A stretch of 64,000 nucleotides of DNA from Pterobdella sp. o SKG-2022 (taxonomy: Eukaryota > Annelida > Clitellata > Hirudinida > Piscicolidae): positions 1,866,244 through 1,930,243 of the forward strand of contig OZ038321.1 of assembly GCA_964035795.1 (NCBI GenBank), given 5' to 3'. Made by a program: the position numbers and the translations under genes. The notes beneath the pieces were generated by a model. That model had not been told where the DNA came from. It was given only the letters and a program-made list of their open reading frames with translations, and did no database searches. This document shows positions 12,801 to 22,305 of the stretch, in pieces. Positions within the stretch are counted from its first letter, which is position 1. Every line of letters starts with the position of its first letter.

Positions 12801-15800
12801 TTTCCAAACCACAGATGGTGAATGCAATAAAAAACAATGAAGATAAAACTGTGAATTTTTTGGAGCAAAATTCATCTTTTTATTCATCATCTGGGCTCAA
12901 GTTGAAACATTTTTTTGTATCCGTTAAATTTTCGAAAATTTTTTTCGAGCATTTAATCTTTGTTATCTTTTCAGTAAATTCATTTCAACTTTAAAAAAAA
13001 AACTTATTTTTTTTCGAAAAAATAGACAAAAATATCTTTTAAAAGAAATTTTATTAGTTGAAAATTTTTTAAAAGTTTGTGAAAAATTGAATCTTTTTTT
13101 CACAGTGGGAAACAATGTTCTTCTTTAAAATCCATCTATTAAAAAACGCCAAATTAAAATAGTAACAATAATAAAAAAATAATACTGAAAAAAGAATTTA
13201 TTCTTATAATAATCATCAATAAAAAACATGAAATGACCAATCACATTTCTATTGGTTTCAACACGTCATCAAATAAATATTTTTACATACTTTAATAGTA
13301 CATCATTTATTGAAAACAACAAAAAATGTCATGATAAAAAAATTGAAGGAAAAGACTGTTTTTCTTAATGCTCAAAATTGCATTCATAATATCAGTCACA
13401 TTCTTCAATACATACTTGATAATGTTTTGCTTGCTAAAACGTGTCTAACTATAACCATGCAACCATAAAAATAAAAAAAAAACAGTTCAATATTAAAAAT
13501 TATTTAAACACAAAAGATAATTTTATTATGTACAAAGCTTTTTTATACAATTTAGTATTGAGTGCAACTTATTTAAGCGTTTTTGAGTGACCTCAAAAGA
13601 GTTTTTTTTTGGAGTTCTAGAGCTTCCATACTAAAAATATCAAATAAATTATAAAAAGTTTACGAGTGGAAAAAATTGAAAAGTTTATCAAGTAAAAAAC
13701 ATGACTTGCTCACTACCTCTGCATCTTATACATCATCGTAACAACAATTGAGATTGAGATGCCTGGGGTTGTTTCAATGCTTGTGTTGTGTTTTGGTGTG
13801 AATTTTTGATTTTTGTGTCAAGCGTGGTGTATTTATTCCCTGTTTTTTATACATGCTGGTTATTTTTTTACATACAATGTTGTTGTTGGTTGTTGATTTT
13901 TCTTCGAAGTTGATCATAGCAACAAGAGTTATATAAAAATAGATTAGTAAAGTAACATTGGAATTTTATAAGATTTTTCAAGCCAGTTTCAATTAAATGT
14001 CTTGTTATCACATTGTGCTTTATTGAAAACCGGAACAAATGTTATAGTGTGACTTTTCTATCTATGTTATGGCTAATTATTTATTCAAATTTCGTTATAT
14101 TGCCCGTATTGTTACATTTTGTGATGTCAATCCCGGTAATTGTCATTATAGCTTTTTAACGATCACTCAATATAATTAGCAACATAAAAACATGATGAAG
14201 AACATCTTAAACCCCGCATCATCTCCTAATTAAAAATCCCCTTCCGGCATTTGAGTTGAATTAAATTTTGCTACGGGTTTTGCTTGAAAAATGTATTAGA
14301 ATTATGAAATTTGTTCCGTTTTTTCGCCGTTGTTTGGAGTTTTTTATTGTTAAAAATTAAAAATTTTTTAAAATAAATTTTTGAGCTTTTTTTGATAATA
14401 CTTTAAAAAATTATTATTTGTTGACAAAGATATTTCTCAAAAAAACCAAAAAACAATGAATACTCCAATAAAAAAATATAAAAATGGTCCATAACCAGAC
14501 ATTTATACATGTTTTTGCCCAATAAAATCAGGCCAAATCTTTATTGAGCCAAGAACTAGAAAAAATGGCTGAAAACAGAACATGGAGTGTGTGAAATTTG
14601 TCGTAAAATGTAACGCACAAAAACATAACTTTTCCTATCAATCTAATATATTCTGGTATCATTCCAATATATTTTCAGTATACATTTAATATATTTTGAT
14701 ACCTGTTTAATACTGTCTTGTATAAAATAAGAATAAAAATATCAATAATCTTCCCACGTAGCTCAATACATCATCAACAAAAGCTGGAATATGCCAAAAT
14801 ATCCCACACATTAAACATACAGCCATCCCTCTTCTCAAACTTTTTATTTGCTGTTATCCATTCGAGAATATAGTTGAGGAGTTTTTTTTTGAGATTTTTT
14901 GAGTCAGATTCAACTATATGGATGATAAAAGTTGAAAATTATTGAGTGAATTTTCTATTTGGTGAGTTTGTAAGTTATATAATCAGTTGGTTAATCGAAT
15001 AATTAGTTAGTTAATTATTTTTATAATAAACTAGTTAATTTTTTAGTTATTTACTTAGTTCGTTTGTTGGTTAGTTAGTTTATTTGTTTATTTGTTTGTT
15101 AGTTTATTTGTTTGTTTGTTAGTTAGTTAGTTTATTTGTTTGTTAGTTAGTTAGCTCATTTGTTTGTTAGTTAGTTTATTTGTTTGTTAGTTAGTTAATT
15201 AGATAATTAGTTAGTAAGTCCATTAATTATTCATTTATTTAATCAGTAAATACATTAGTTATTAAATTGTCAGTCAGTTATTTAATGCTCAAACCAATAG
15301 ATGAATAATAATAAAAATAAAAATGCAAAAAAAAACAAAAAACAAAACAAAAATGTGAGCTCAAAAACCACACAAGCGAATGTTTATCATATTTAACACC
15401 AAAAGTGCATAAAAATTCTGCAGTGGTGAGCTTTCAAACAAGTCACGTGATGAGCAACGAGCAAATACCAGTACAGCGTTCAAAACGACATTACACAACT
15501 TCCGGTGAGCAATATATTGTAACTATTGCATACATATTATTATTATTTTTATTATCCTCTTTATTATTCTTATTATTTTTAAAATTATTGTTTTGTTATT
15601 TTCTCAACGTTTATTATTGTTATTTAATAACTTTTGCCATGATCGAAATTATATTATTTTTATTATTCTATTTTTTTTTGTTCTCATTATTTTTTCTAGT
15701 TTCTTCATCAATACTTCCATTATGCTCATCATCTTTATGGAAAGCATTTTTTTATCATTTGATGATCTTTTTGTTTTTCCAGTTTATGCTTTTAACTGTT

Positions 15801-16941
15801 TCATAATTATTATTATTCATTTTCAAATAATGCCAAAATTTTTTTTACATATATAACAATATTATATTTATCTATCTATTTATACATATATAAATATATA
15901 TATATATATATTTCTATTAAAACCTAATAATATTAAAAATTTCGAGAAATTTTTAAGAACTTTCACTGAAGTTGATATAGAATGTTAGTCGCGACCATAT
16001 GAACGCCGAAGATTCCCTAAACCATTGATTGGTTACTTCAATAGGTTTGAAAACTGAGTTTTTTGAAGTTGAGTTGAGTTTGGATTGAGTTTTAGTGTGT
16101 GAGAATATCATGTTAAGAATAAAAGTTTATGAAATTTACTGAAAACTTTTGGTCTTTTTTTTCAGTTGAAAAACAAATAAAAGTTATTTTGTTGCATTGT
16201 GGTTGTTAGCTACGTGTTGATAAGAAATTTTAATCGCTAATTTTTAAAGCCTTTTGAAAAATTTATTTTTTATATCTAGAACTTTTGCTGCTTCATATAA
16301 ATATAAAATTTGATTTAAATTAGCCCATTCTCAGATTAATTGAATTGAATTAATTAGTCCATAAATAAATGTGCTTGAAAGAAGTTTCATTTCATGAAAA
16401 ACTTGTCATAAAACTGAAAGTAAAATTTAAAAAAAATGGTGAAATAGGAGTTTTAAAAGTATAAAATATTCATTTGAAACATCTCAAACAAGAAAGGTTT
16501 GAAAATTTGAACATTTACCTGAAAAAAAACCTATATAATTTCAATTAGAAATTTCAAGATAATTAAATATTTATCTGAAAAAACTAAAAATAATGGAAAA
16601 AACTAATTAGTTTTCATGAAATAAAAAAAAAAAAAAATTAGTTAAAAAAAATGAAATATAATGTAATGCGGTATTTATAAAGTGCTTTTCCGTTTTTTTA
16701 AAAACTAAAAAACGTACTTGATAATGTTACTTTGTTAACGAAAAGCTTTGTATTTGATAAAATTACCTTTAGCTTTCAAATAATTTGCAGTACTTACTTC
16801 GGCTGAAAAAGATTATTAGAAAAACTAAAAATGAAACAAAACATATGAATTAAAAATTTTAAAAAAGCAATTTTTACCTGCCCAAAGAATCTGGGATAAA
16901 ATGATGAAGAGGGTAAAAATCGCTTCAAAAACAATTATCAT
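2283..16941 (-). CDS. Orphan single-pass membrane protein with Ser/Thr/Pro/His-rich tail (6 exons)
   Basis: Six exons (16941-16878, 10646-10602, 8110-8061, 7639-7533, 4664-4486, 3886-2283; lengths 64, 45, 50, 107, 179, 1604) have GT-AG borders. Their sum is 2049 bases, a complete ATG-to-TGA frame of 682 residues. The predicted layout is a hydrophobic signal peptide (residues 1-21), a short ectodomain with three cysteines and a VPPYMEP segment, one transmembrane helix (about residues 100-115), five consecutive cysteines at the inner face, a second cysteine group (HSCRIFCCGFPDG), then a 530-residue tail rich in Ser, Thr, Pro, Asn and His. The end of exon 4 could instead be 7515, which also keeps frame. 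I recognise no family. WBP1/VOPP1 and Shisa proteins share the topology but not the sequence. Exon structure is inferred from splice signals and phase only. Confidence 0.68.
4486..4664 (-). CDS. Exon 5: transmembrane helix and cysteine clusters
   Basis: The exon runs from an atccctag acceptor to a GGTT|GTGAGT donor, 179 bases, 59 whole codons. It has YPLIFILIFVVILLFWFI (one membrane helix), then CCCCCKCF and later CRIFCC. The segment KVREDPAYNTPLHS between the cysteine groups is basic then polar, as expected at the cytoplasmic face. Confidence 0.75.
4848..4905 (+). mobile_element. Possible degenerate tRNA-derived SINE head
   Basis: The patch cgcttagtggttaa resembles a Pol III A box and gattcaaagttc a decayed B box, about 35 bp apart. 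It is not a functional tRNA. No tail was identified. Confidence 0.3.
4907..4941. repeat. Perfect 15-bp inverted repeat with 5-base loop
   Basis: The arm tttttacatcaaata (4907-4921) and its exact complement (4927-4941) are separated by attcc. Confidence 0.85.
5767..5920 (+). repeat. (GAT)n microsatellite with GGT and GAG interruptions
   Basis: Repeated gatgatgatgatggt units of 15 bp, changing to gaggag at the end. Poly-Met and poly-Ile readings across it are artefacts. Confidence 0.9.
7533..7639 (-). CDS. Exon 4: proline-rich ectodomain segment
   Basis: After ccttcacactccag the frame reads VPPYMEPVQMRPKQGHSCGK and HPPQPLYPTT. The donor is either GA|gtttat (7533) or AG|gttttg (7515); both give the phase exon 5 needs. 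Unspliced, the frame stops at a TGA 7 bases past the 7515 alternative end. Confidence 0.55.
7686..7885. other. Assembly gap (200 N)
   Basis: A run of exactly 200 N, so probably a placeholder of unknown true size. It lies between exons 3 and 4 of the orphan membrane gene, next to an unusually GC-rich ggtgggg stretch. Confidence 0.98.
8061..8110 (-). CDS. Exon 3: hydrophilic ectodomain segment
   Basis: Fifty bases follow a pyrimidine-rich acceptor ending accacag and end at GGG|gtaata. The reading is SNTNKSTSLRDSKRSG. It ends in phase 0, matching exon 4. The assembly gap 7686-7885 lies in the following intron. Confidence 0.6.
8111..10601. other. Intron 2 of the orphan membrane gene
   Basis: Apart from a GC-richer patch right after exon 3 (8111-8220), this is AT-rich DNA with frequent homopolymer runs. 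I see no exon and no recognised repeat. Confidence 0.5.
10552..10576 (-). mobile_element. Short retroelement 3'-end fragment
   Basis: The phrase tttatatagcgctcttttta is the complement of the gcgctatataaa motif that ends L2/CR1-type LINEs and their SINEs. Confidence 0.35.
10602..10646 (-). CDS. Exon 2: short cysteine-containing ectodomain segment
   Basis: Forty-five bases lie between a tttttttgcag acceptor and an ACT|GTGAGT donor, both strong. Joined to exon 1 it reads DSSCSKDQIEICLQD. Phase is 1 in and 1 out. Confidence 0.7.
11608..11826 (-). mobile_element. L2/CR1-type LINE or SINE 3' UTR relic
   Basis: Read on the plus strand it starts atttatatagcgcac and later has gagcgttccatattgaaggt, gctgcatggctgaatgatct. 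This arrangement, the complement of an element ending in gcgctatataaat, is characteristic of L2/CR1-type 3' regions in deuterostomes and other marine invertebrates. No coding sequence is retained. Confidence 0.5.
13498..13546 (+). mobile_element. Mariner-type MITE, left terminal half
   Basis: Matches the left end of the complete copy at 33982: aattatttaaacacaaaaga, then ttttattatgtacaaagctt. The right end is missing. Confidence 0.65.
15004..15216 (+). repeat. TTAG/TTTG tetranucleotide tract
   Basis: Irregular tandem gttagttagtttatttgttt units. A mixed simple repeat. Confidence 0.85.
15424..15504 (+). CDS. Candidate plus-strand exon, unknown product
   Basis: Eighty-one bases lie between ttctgcag and TCCG|GTGAGC. 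The frame is 26 codons reading VSFQTSHVMSNEQIPVQRSK and RHYTTS. An internal ATG (MSNEQIP) could be a start, making this a first coding exon. The acceptor lacks a good pyrimidine tract; the donor is strong. The exon lies antisense inside intron 1 of the orphan membrane gene. Confidence 0.4.
16664..16697 (-). mobile_element. SINE tail fragment
   Basis: The plus-strand text taatgcggtatttataaagt and the following gcttttcc match the 3' end of the tRNA-headed SINE at 59443-59613, in the same orientation. Confidence 0.6.
16713..16790 (+). mobile_element. Mariner-type MITE, right half
   Basis: Shares the interior cgtacttgataatgttactt and the right terminal repeat with the complete copy at 33982-34142, ending caaataatttgcag followed by TA. 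Confidence 0.7.
16878..16941 (-). CDS. Exon 1: start codon and signal peptide
   Basis: The ATG at 16941 is followed by IIVFEAIFTLFIILSQILWA, a typical signal peptide with a small residue at the end, and a GGGCAG|GTAAAA donor. The first exon ends with one base of the next codon. Confidence 0.72.
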
Positions 16942-17169
16942 AGCGTTCCTTTAACTCTGCCTGATTGCAATAGCTTTGAAGGGTTTTTATCGATTGTCGA
17001 ATGTTTTTCTGTTGAAAAAATTGAGTTTTTATTACAAAAAAATCATTTTTGTATTAAAAATGGATTTATGTAGAAAAAATTTTTTACAAAAAATGAGTGA
17101 TTTTTTTCTGAAAATATGAAAAATTTTTAAAATTGCATGAAAAAATTTTTTATTTCTCATCAACATTGC

Positions 17170-17720
17170 CAGCATTATTAGATTTATATGCCATTGGTAG
17201 TATTTTCAGATCATAAAACAAATCCAAAGATTAAAAATCCTGCTTCAGAAAAAGCAGTGCTCATTCCCACTTATTTTTTGTTGTGAAAACTGGTGATCTG
17301 ATCGAAAACTCTCAGATCAATAGTTCCATTTCAGGCAAAAATAATATTTTGGAGAAGTAGTTATATTTTGCGCAGATCCTCCAGCTGTTTCATCGCAGAC
17401 ATGGCTGTGCAGATAAACTGAGTGGGTCACGTTGTTTGAATCCTTGATGGATATCTAATACAAACGACTAGTTATTGATACTGTGATGAAAGAAACCATA
17501 GTTTGAGGATCCATAAGTTTTTCATTGCACAATGAACTGTGCTAGTTGGAAAAATCTGACAAACGGTTATTTTCGATTGAGAGACGCTGTCAAACAAAGA
17601 GTGAATAGATTTTGAGAAAAATGAACTAACTGCTCCAAATGCCTAAAAAAGCTCCACCGAACGTTTTTACTCGTTTGAAAACGGTAGGAGAGTCCGTCTT
17701 TCCAGTATAGGTCCTTTTTG
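17170..17720 (-). pseudogene. Degenerate coding-like block of unknown origin
   Basis: The block is much richer in GC than its surroundings. Read on the minus strand it gives several open pieces in changing frames (for example DPQTMVSFITVSITS) separated by stops. It looks like an old transposon or pseudogene. I cannot assign a family. Confidence 0.3.
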
Positions 17721-18131
17721 CGCCATTAGAAAACAATGGAAAGAAACATCATAATTCGTTAAAGATAGATGAAAAAAAAGATGATGAGGATAATAATTAT
17801 AAAAATAAAAAGAATATTTTCCTTATTATTGATCTGATACAAATATGACAGCCTGATGGTGTTGGTATGATAGATGATCAAATTCTGAACAAAATATTTC
17901 TTCGGTACATCATATATTTATGAAAATTTTTTTTCAAAGTTTTAGAATTTTTTTAGGTTGTGATAATTAATTTTGAAGGGTTTTTGAAGGTTTTTGACTC
18001 TGAATGATTATGAAGACAACTTTTTTGACAAGTTCAACTCTAATAAAAAAGTTGAAGTAACTGTTTTTATTTGAAAAATTGTTTTTTTTTATTTGGAAAG
18101 TTGTTTTTATTTGAGTTTATTATCAACAACT

Positions 18132-18292
18132 GTCGGCACGCATAGCTCGCAGGTAGAGCGTTAGACTAGTTATCTAAAGTAACCGGGTTCGATCCCGCGT
18201 GGGCCAACAATTATATACACAAGAAGTAGCGCCCTGTGAAACATCTGTTAAGCTAACGAAACCCCAATATGACTAAGAGTCGATAAAAAAAA
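18132..18292 (+). mobile_element. tRNA-derived SINE with A-rich end
   Basis: The head (18132-18208) folds like a tRNA: an A box around tagctcgcaggtagagc, an anticodon-type arm ttaga-ctagtta-tctaa (AGT, Thr-like), and a consensus B box ggttcgatccc. The 5' acceptor strand is damaged relative to the 3' strand cgcgtgggccaac, so this is not a working tRNA gene. About 75 bp of body and a run of A follow. Confidence 0.65.
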
Positions 18293-20071
18293 AAATTATT
18301 AACAACTACTTGTCGATGAAACAACTTATTTCTTATCATAAAAATTTCCTTATCGTATTCTGAATTGTGACAAAAAATTTTTTTGATGGAATTTTTAAAA
18401 AATAGAAAAAAAAAATTTCAGTTTTCTTTATTGAATAAAATCCACTACAAATTAAACTCAGGTTTTAGTTAGGTTGAGAGTCACAGTTTGTATTATGATT
18501 CAAGTTTACGTTTATTTTATTGAACTTCAACACAGAAATTCCTCAAATCACTATTGGATGACATGATCAAAAACAGCTTAGGGTCTGTTACAGCGGTATT
18601 CATTGGCTTCTTCATACCAATAAAGCAATAATACAACATTTTTTTAAAAGAATCCTTTTATTGATAGGAACAATTACATATAACAAATAACTTAATGAAA
18701 GAGTCTTCAATTTGAGATAACAAGTGATAGGTATTAGCAGTATTGAGCTGGAAGTTTCAATATGTGATATGAAGTGTAATAGACATAGAGATTGAGATCA
18801 ATTTTGAGAAATTTCGACCATAATACATGATTTTGTCAAAGTGAACTATCTTATCTGTAATGTTTTGATGGATTTAATAGTTTTTTTTTTACAAAAAAAT
18901 TTTGGTTAACGTTTTATGGTAGGGCTAAACTTATCGCAAATTATAGTTTTTGGATGTTGTTGAATATATTAAAAATTTTTTCATATTTGAAGTTGTTGTT
19001 GGAAAAGGTTTCAATTGAAAACAATGAACATAATTCGGGACAACGCCACTATAAGCTTCAAGATTGACTATATTCTTAATATTTATCTTTATTAAACTTG
19101 ATTTCTCCAAGGATCTTTATTTTTATTTTGTTTTATCTATGTGAGTTGTGGTATTTTTTTGGAGTTCAAATAATCAATCAAAAAAGACATGAATCTATGT
19201 AAAAATAGTTTAGTTTTGTCTAAAATTTCATTAGGCGTATGTGTGCTTTTAATGAAAAGAAGCTTTCATGCTGTTTTAGATTAGATTAGATTTTTCAATG
19301 GAATTTTTTATCTTTTTTCAATTTTTTTCTATTTTTTGAAAAACTAATTCATATTTTTTTGTTTTAATTATTTTTATTCGGCTACAATTTTCGGATTAAT
19401 TCATGAATTTTTCAGTGTTTTTAGATTAGATTTGCGCGTGATAACGTTGGAAAACTTTTTAAAAATTATTCAAGCCTGCAAAAAACTTTTTTTCCAACAA
19501 CTTTGAACAATTTCATTTTTTTCTCACTAAACAAATTCTGAAACACTTGAGCAGAATATGAAAATATCATAAAAAAAAAAATTTTTGAAAAGTGAAAACG
19601 TGATTATATTTTGTTTAAAAAAAACAGAAAAAAATAATAATAAAAGTTTTGACAAAAAATACTGAATAGAAAAAAACTAAAAAAACATAAAAATGAAGAA
19701 AAAAAAGATGAAATAATGAATAGGCAAATAAAGTGAAATAAACAGAAATAAAAAGTTTATACAATAATGAATAAAAAAAAATAAAAACCCAGTCTTTTAG
19801 AGATGATTTTGACAAGCGAAACGCAAAAGAAATTGATGGAATTTTAAATGCAGTTAAGTTCAAAATTTATGTGATTTATTATAAAACTAGTTTTATAATT
19901 ATTTTTTATATTTATTGAAATAAAAAATTAATTCAAAGAAATTCACAAACAGCTGAAATTCGTTAATTTTTATATAAAAAACTTCGATTTAAAAAAACTC
20001 CCACTCGAAACAAAAGCCATTAATGATATTAAAATTTTATGAAAAATAAAAATTTTTTGTGTGAACCCCTT
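18293..20071. other. AT-rich region, no gene seen
   Basis: No exon, RNA gene or recognisable repeat on either strand. Confidence 0.5.
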
Positions 20072-20222
20072 CTTCCTTCTAACTTGCGCTCATCGCCTTC
20101 TCTCATGAACTTTTGCAAACTTTTGAAAACTCACTTATACCATAAACATCTCCAGTCATAACCTCTTACAAGCCTTAAGCGCCTCTGAAGCAATCTTGAA
20201 TTGATAACTGTGCGCTATAAAA
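20072..20222 (+). mobile_element. 5'-truncated L2/CR1-like LINE copy
   Basis: Almost the same as the last 150 bp of the larger copy ending at 23871: cttccttctaacttgcgctc, then ctctgaagcaatcttgaatt, ending in gcgctataaaaat. It is a dead-on-arrival fragment keeping only the end of the ORF and the 3' UTR. Confidence 0.9.
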
Positions 20223-20418
<196 letters not shown>

Positions 20419-20745
20419 GTTCTCATTGTTGAAATCACGAACGTTTTTGAAGTGAAAAACTTTTCTAAAAAATAAAATAAGTTCAGAAAAAACTTTTTAT
20501 TATTTTTGAATATTTTCTGTTTATTTCAATTTTTATTTTCCATACAATTATTTTATTTTTGAAAATAATTTTTTACGCAGTTTTATAACAATTGAAAATA
20601 CAATCTCATAATTAAAAAAATGGCATTTATTTATTTTTTATTAAAATAAAATTATTCATTAAAATTGAATAAAATTTATAAACAATCCATTTTAATTCTT
20701 CGATTCAAATTTTTTTATCCAAATATTTATTTTTTCTAAATATAC

Positions 20746-20828
20746 TGAAAACACTTTTAGGAGTTTATTTTATTCCACGAAGCTTTTCGTAAGATGAACT
20801 TACATTATCAAGTGGAGGTACGAATATA
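20746..20828 (+). mobile_element. 83-bp MITE-like repeat, copy 1
   Basis: Identical to 37561-37643 except for two substitutions by eye. It contains cacgaagcttttcgtaagat, a loosely MITE-like aagcttt core. Confidence 0.75.
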
Positions 20829-21698
20829 TTTTCATTAAAATTTTTTGAAAAATTATAATTTTAATTTATTTGCACTTGAATTTGTTAAAAAAAGCAGCAG
20901 TAGCAACAAACAATGAAACATGAAATAACGATTTTTAATTTGCAATAACTCAATTTTATAATGAATCTATTCATAAAATTAACAAAAGTAATATAACTTA
21001 ATCAAGCCAATTGTTTAAATAATTCAGTGTTTTTTATAAAAACTCTTATTCAAATGGATGAACAAAATTTGACTGACTCTAGTCATCTTGTGCACAGATG
21101 GTTTTTTTGGCTAATTTATATGTTGCATCCACTCAAACTGAACTCAACAGACATTTTTTATTGGAGGTAGTGAATATATCTTTAGGAAAAATTTTTAGTG
21201 AAAATTTTCAATAAAATTTTTTCTGAAATATGTAGAAAGAATTTCTACCTGGTCTTTATAGAACATCAATTTTGAAAAATTTTAACACATATGTTGAGCT
21301 CTAAGCTATAATTTCTCATAAGTATGGTTTCACCATAAAGCATCAGAATTAACAAAAAAGTTGGTTTTTCATAAGTTTTTCAAAAAAAAAATTTTTTTTA
21401 GTTAGTTTTGAATGATTATTTTTTATGATATAATTATTTTTTTGGTTTCAAAAGTTGATCAAAAAGTTTTGTCTGTCATATGCGCATTTCTTTATGAAAA
21501 AAAAAGGTTTTTACAATGTGAATCGAAAAAAATGCCAAAGTTTAAAATGAACTTTCAAAACATGTATGACTTTGAATTAAAAACTCAAATAATTTGAATT
21601 TCTAACAACAAAATAAATTTCAAAAAATTTTGAAAAACTTTGAATTTTTTATCAATTCCAAAAAACTTTGCAAAAATATTTCAAATTTAAATATCGCA

Positions 21699-21822
21699 GT
21701 TTCATCATCATCATCAACATATCGCAGTTTTATCATCATTAACATATCGCAGTTTCATCATCATCATCAACATATCGCAGTTTTATCATCATTAACATAT
21801 CGCAGTTTAATCATCATCATCA
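21699..21822 (+). repeat. Minisatellite of about 54 bp (catatcgcagtt units)
   Basis: Alternating units catatcgcagtttcatcatc and catatcgcagttttatcatc, with lengths 29 and 25 bp, giving a two-part higher-order period repeated a little over two times. Confidence 0.88.
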
Positions 21823-22305
21823 TCACCACATCATATCCTCATAATTCTTCATTATTAGCCTATCAGCTTCTATTTTTTGAAAAATTAATGAAAAATATAA
21901 AAAGCAGTTTTTTGATCGTAAATTTTCTATCTTTATTAATTCAGTTTGTTTATTTTTTCGTTTATAGAGCAATATATTTTAATTAAATATAAAAAAACTG
22001 TAGAAACTAACTTAATTTTGAAAAATTTTTTGCAATGATTTTTTGGTCATTATGTTTAATTTGATTTGATTTATATTAAATAGTACTAAAATCATTTTAT
22101 TTTTTATTATTATTGTTATGATCTTTTCATTCAATTTTGATATTTTTATTAATAGGTTTTTTATTGTTTCAGTTTTTCAAATTTTGTTGACGTTTTTATT
22201 CCAAGTTGAAAAAAAACTAAATAAAACTGAAATACTGCCTATAATTATTTCCCACACAGCTTTTATGATTATGAAATTTATTATCATTATTATCTTCTCC
22301 ATTAG

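Larger units (their letters stand above)
10647..15423. other. Part of intron 1 of the orphan membrane gene
   Basis: Long AT-rich stretch. It contains an L2/CR1-type 3' UTR relic (11608-11826), one half of a mariner-type MITE (13498-13546) and a TTAG/TTTG tetranucleotide tract (15004-15216). No exon on the minus strand was recognised. Confidence 0.5.

Noticed and set aside
15405..15856. Long Phe/Leu/Ile-rich open frames after the exon at 15424, resembling membrane proteins
   Set aside because: They are TTA/TTT-rich intron sequence read past a strong GTGAGC donor.
16793..16803. Five-base microexon between cag and GTAAGT on the minus strand
   Set aside because: It abuts the right end of a MITE fragment, has no reading-frame support and is too short to believe without transcripts.
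18132..18208. Functional tRNA-Thr gene
   Set aside because: The two acceptor strands do not pair properly and a SINE body follows. A second damaged copy of the head lies at 59544-59613.
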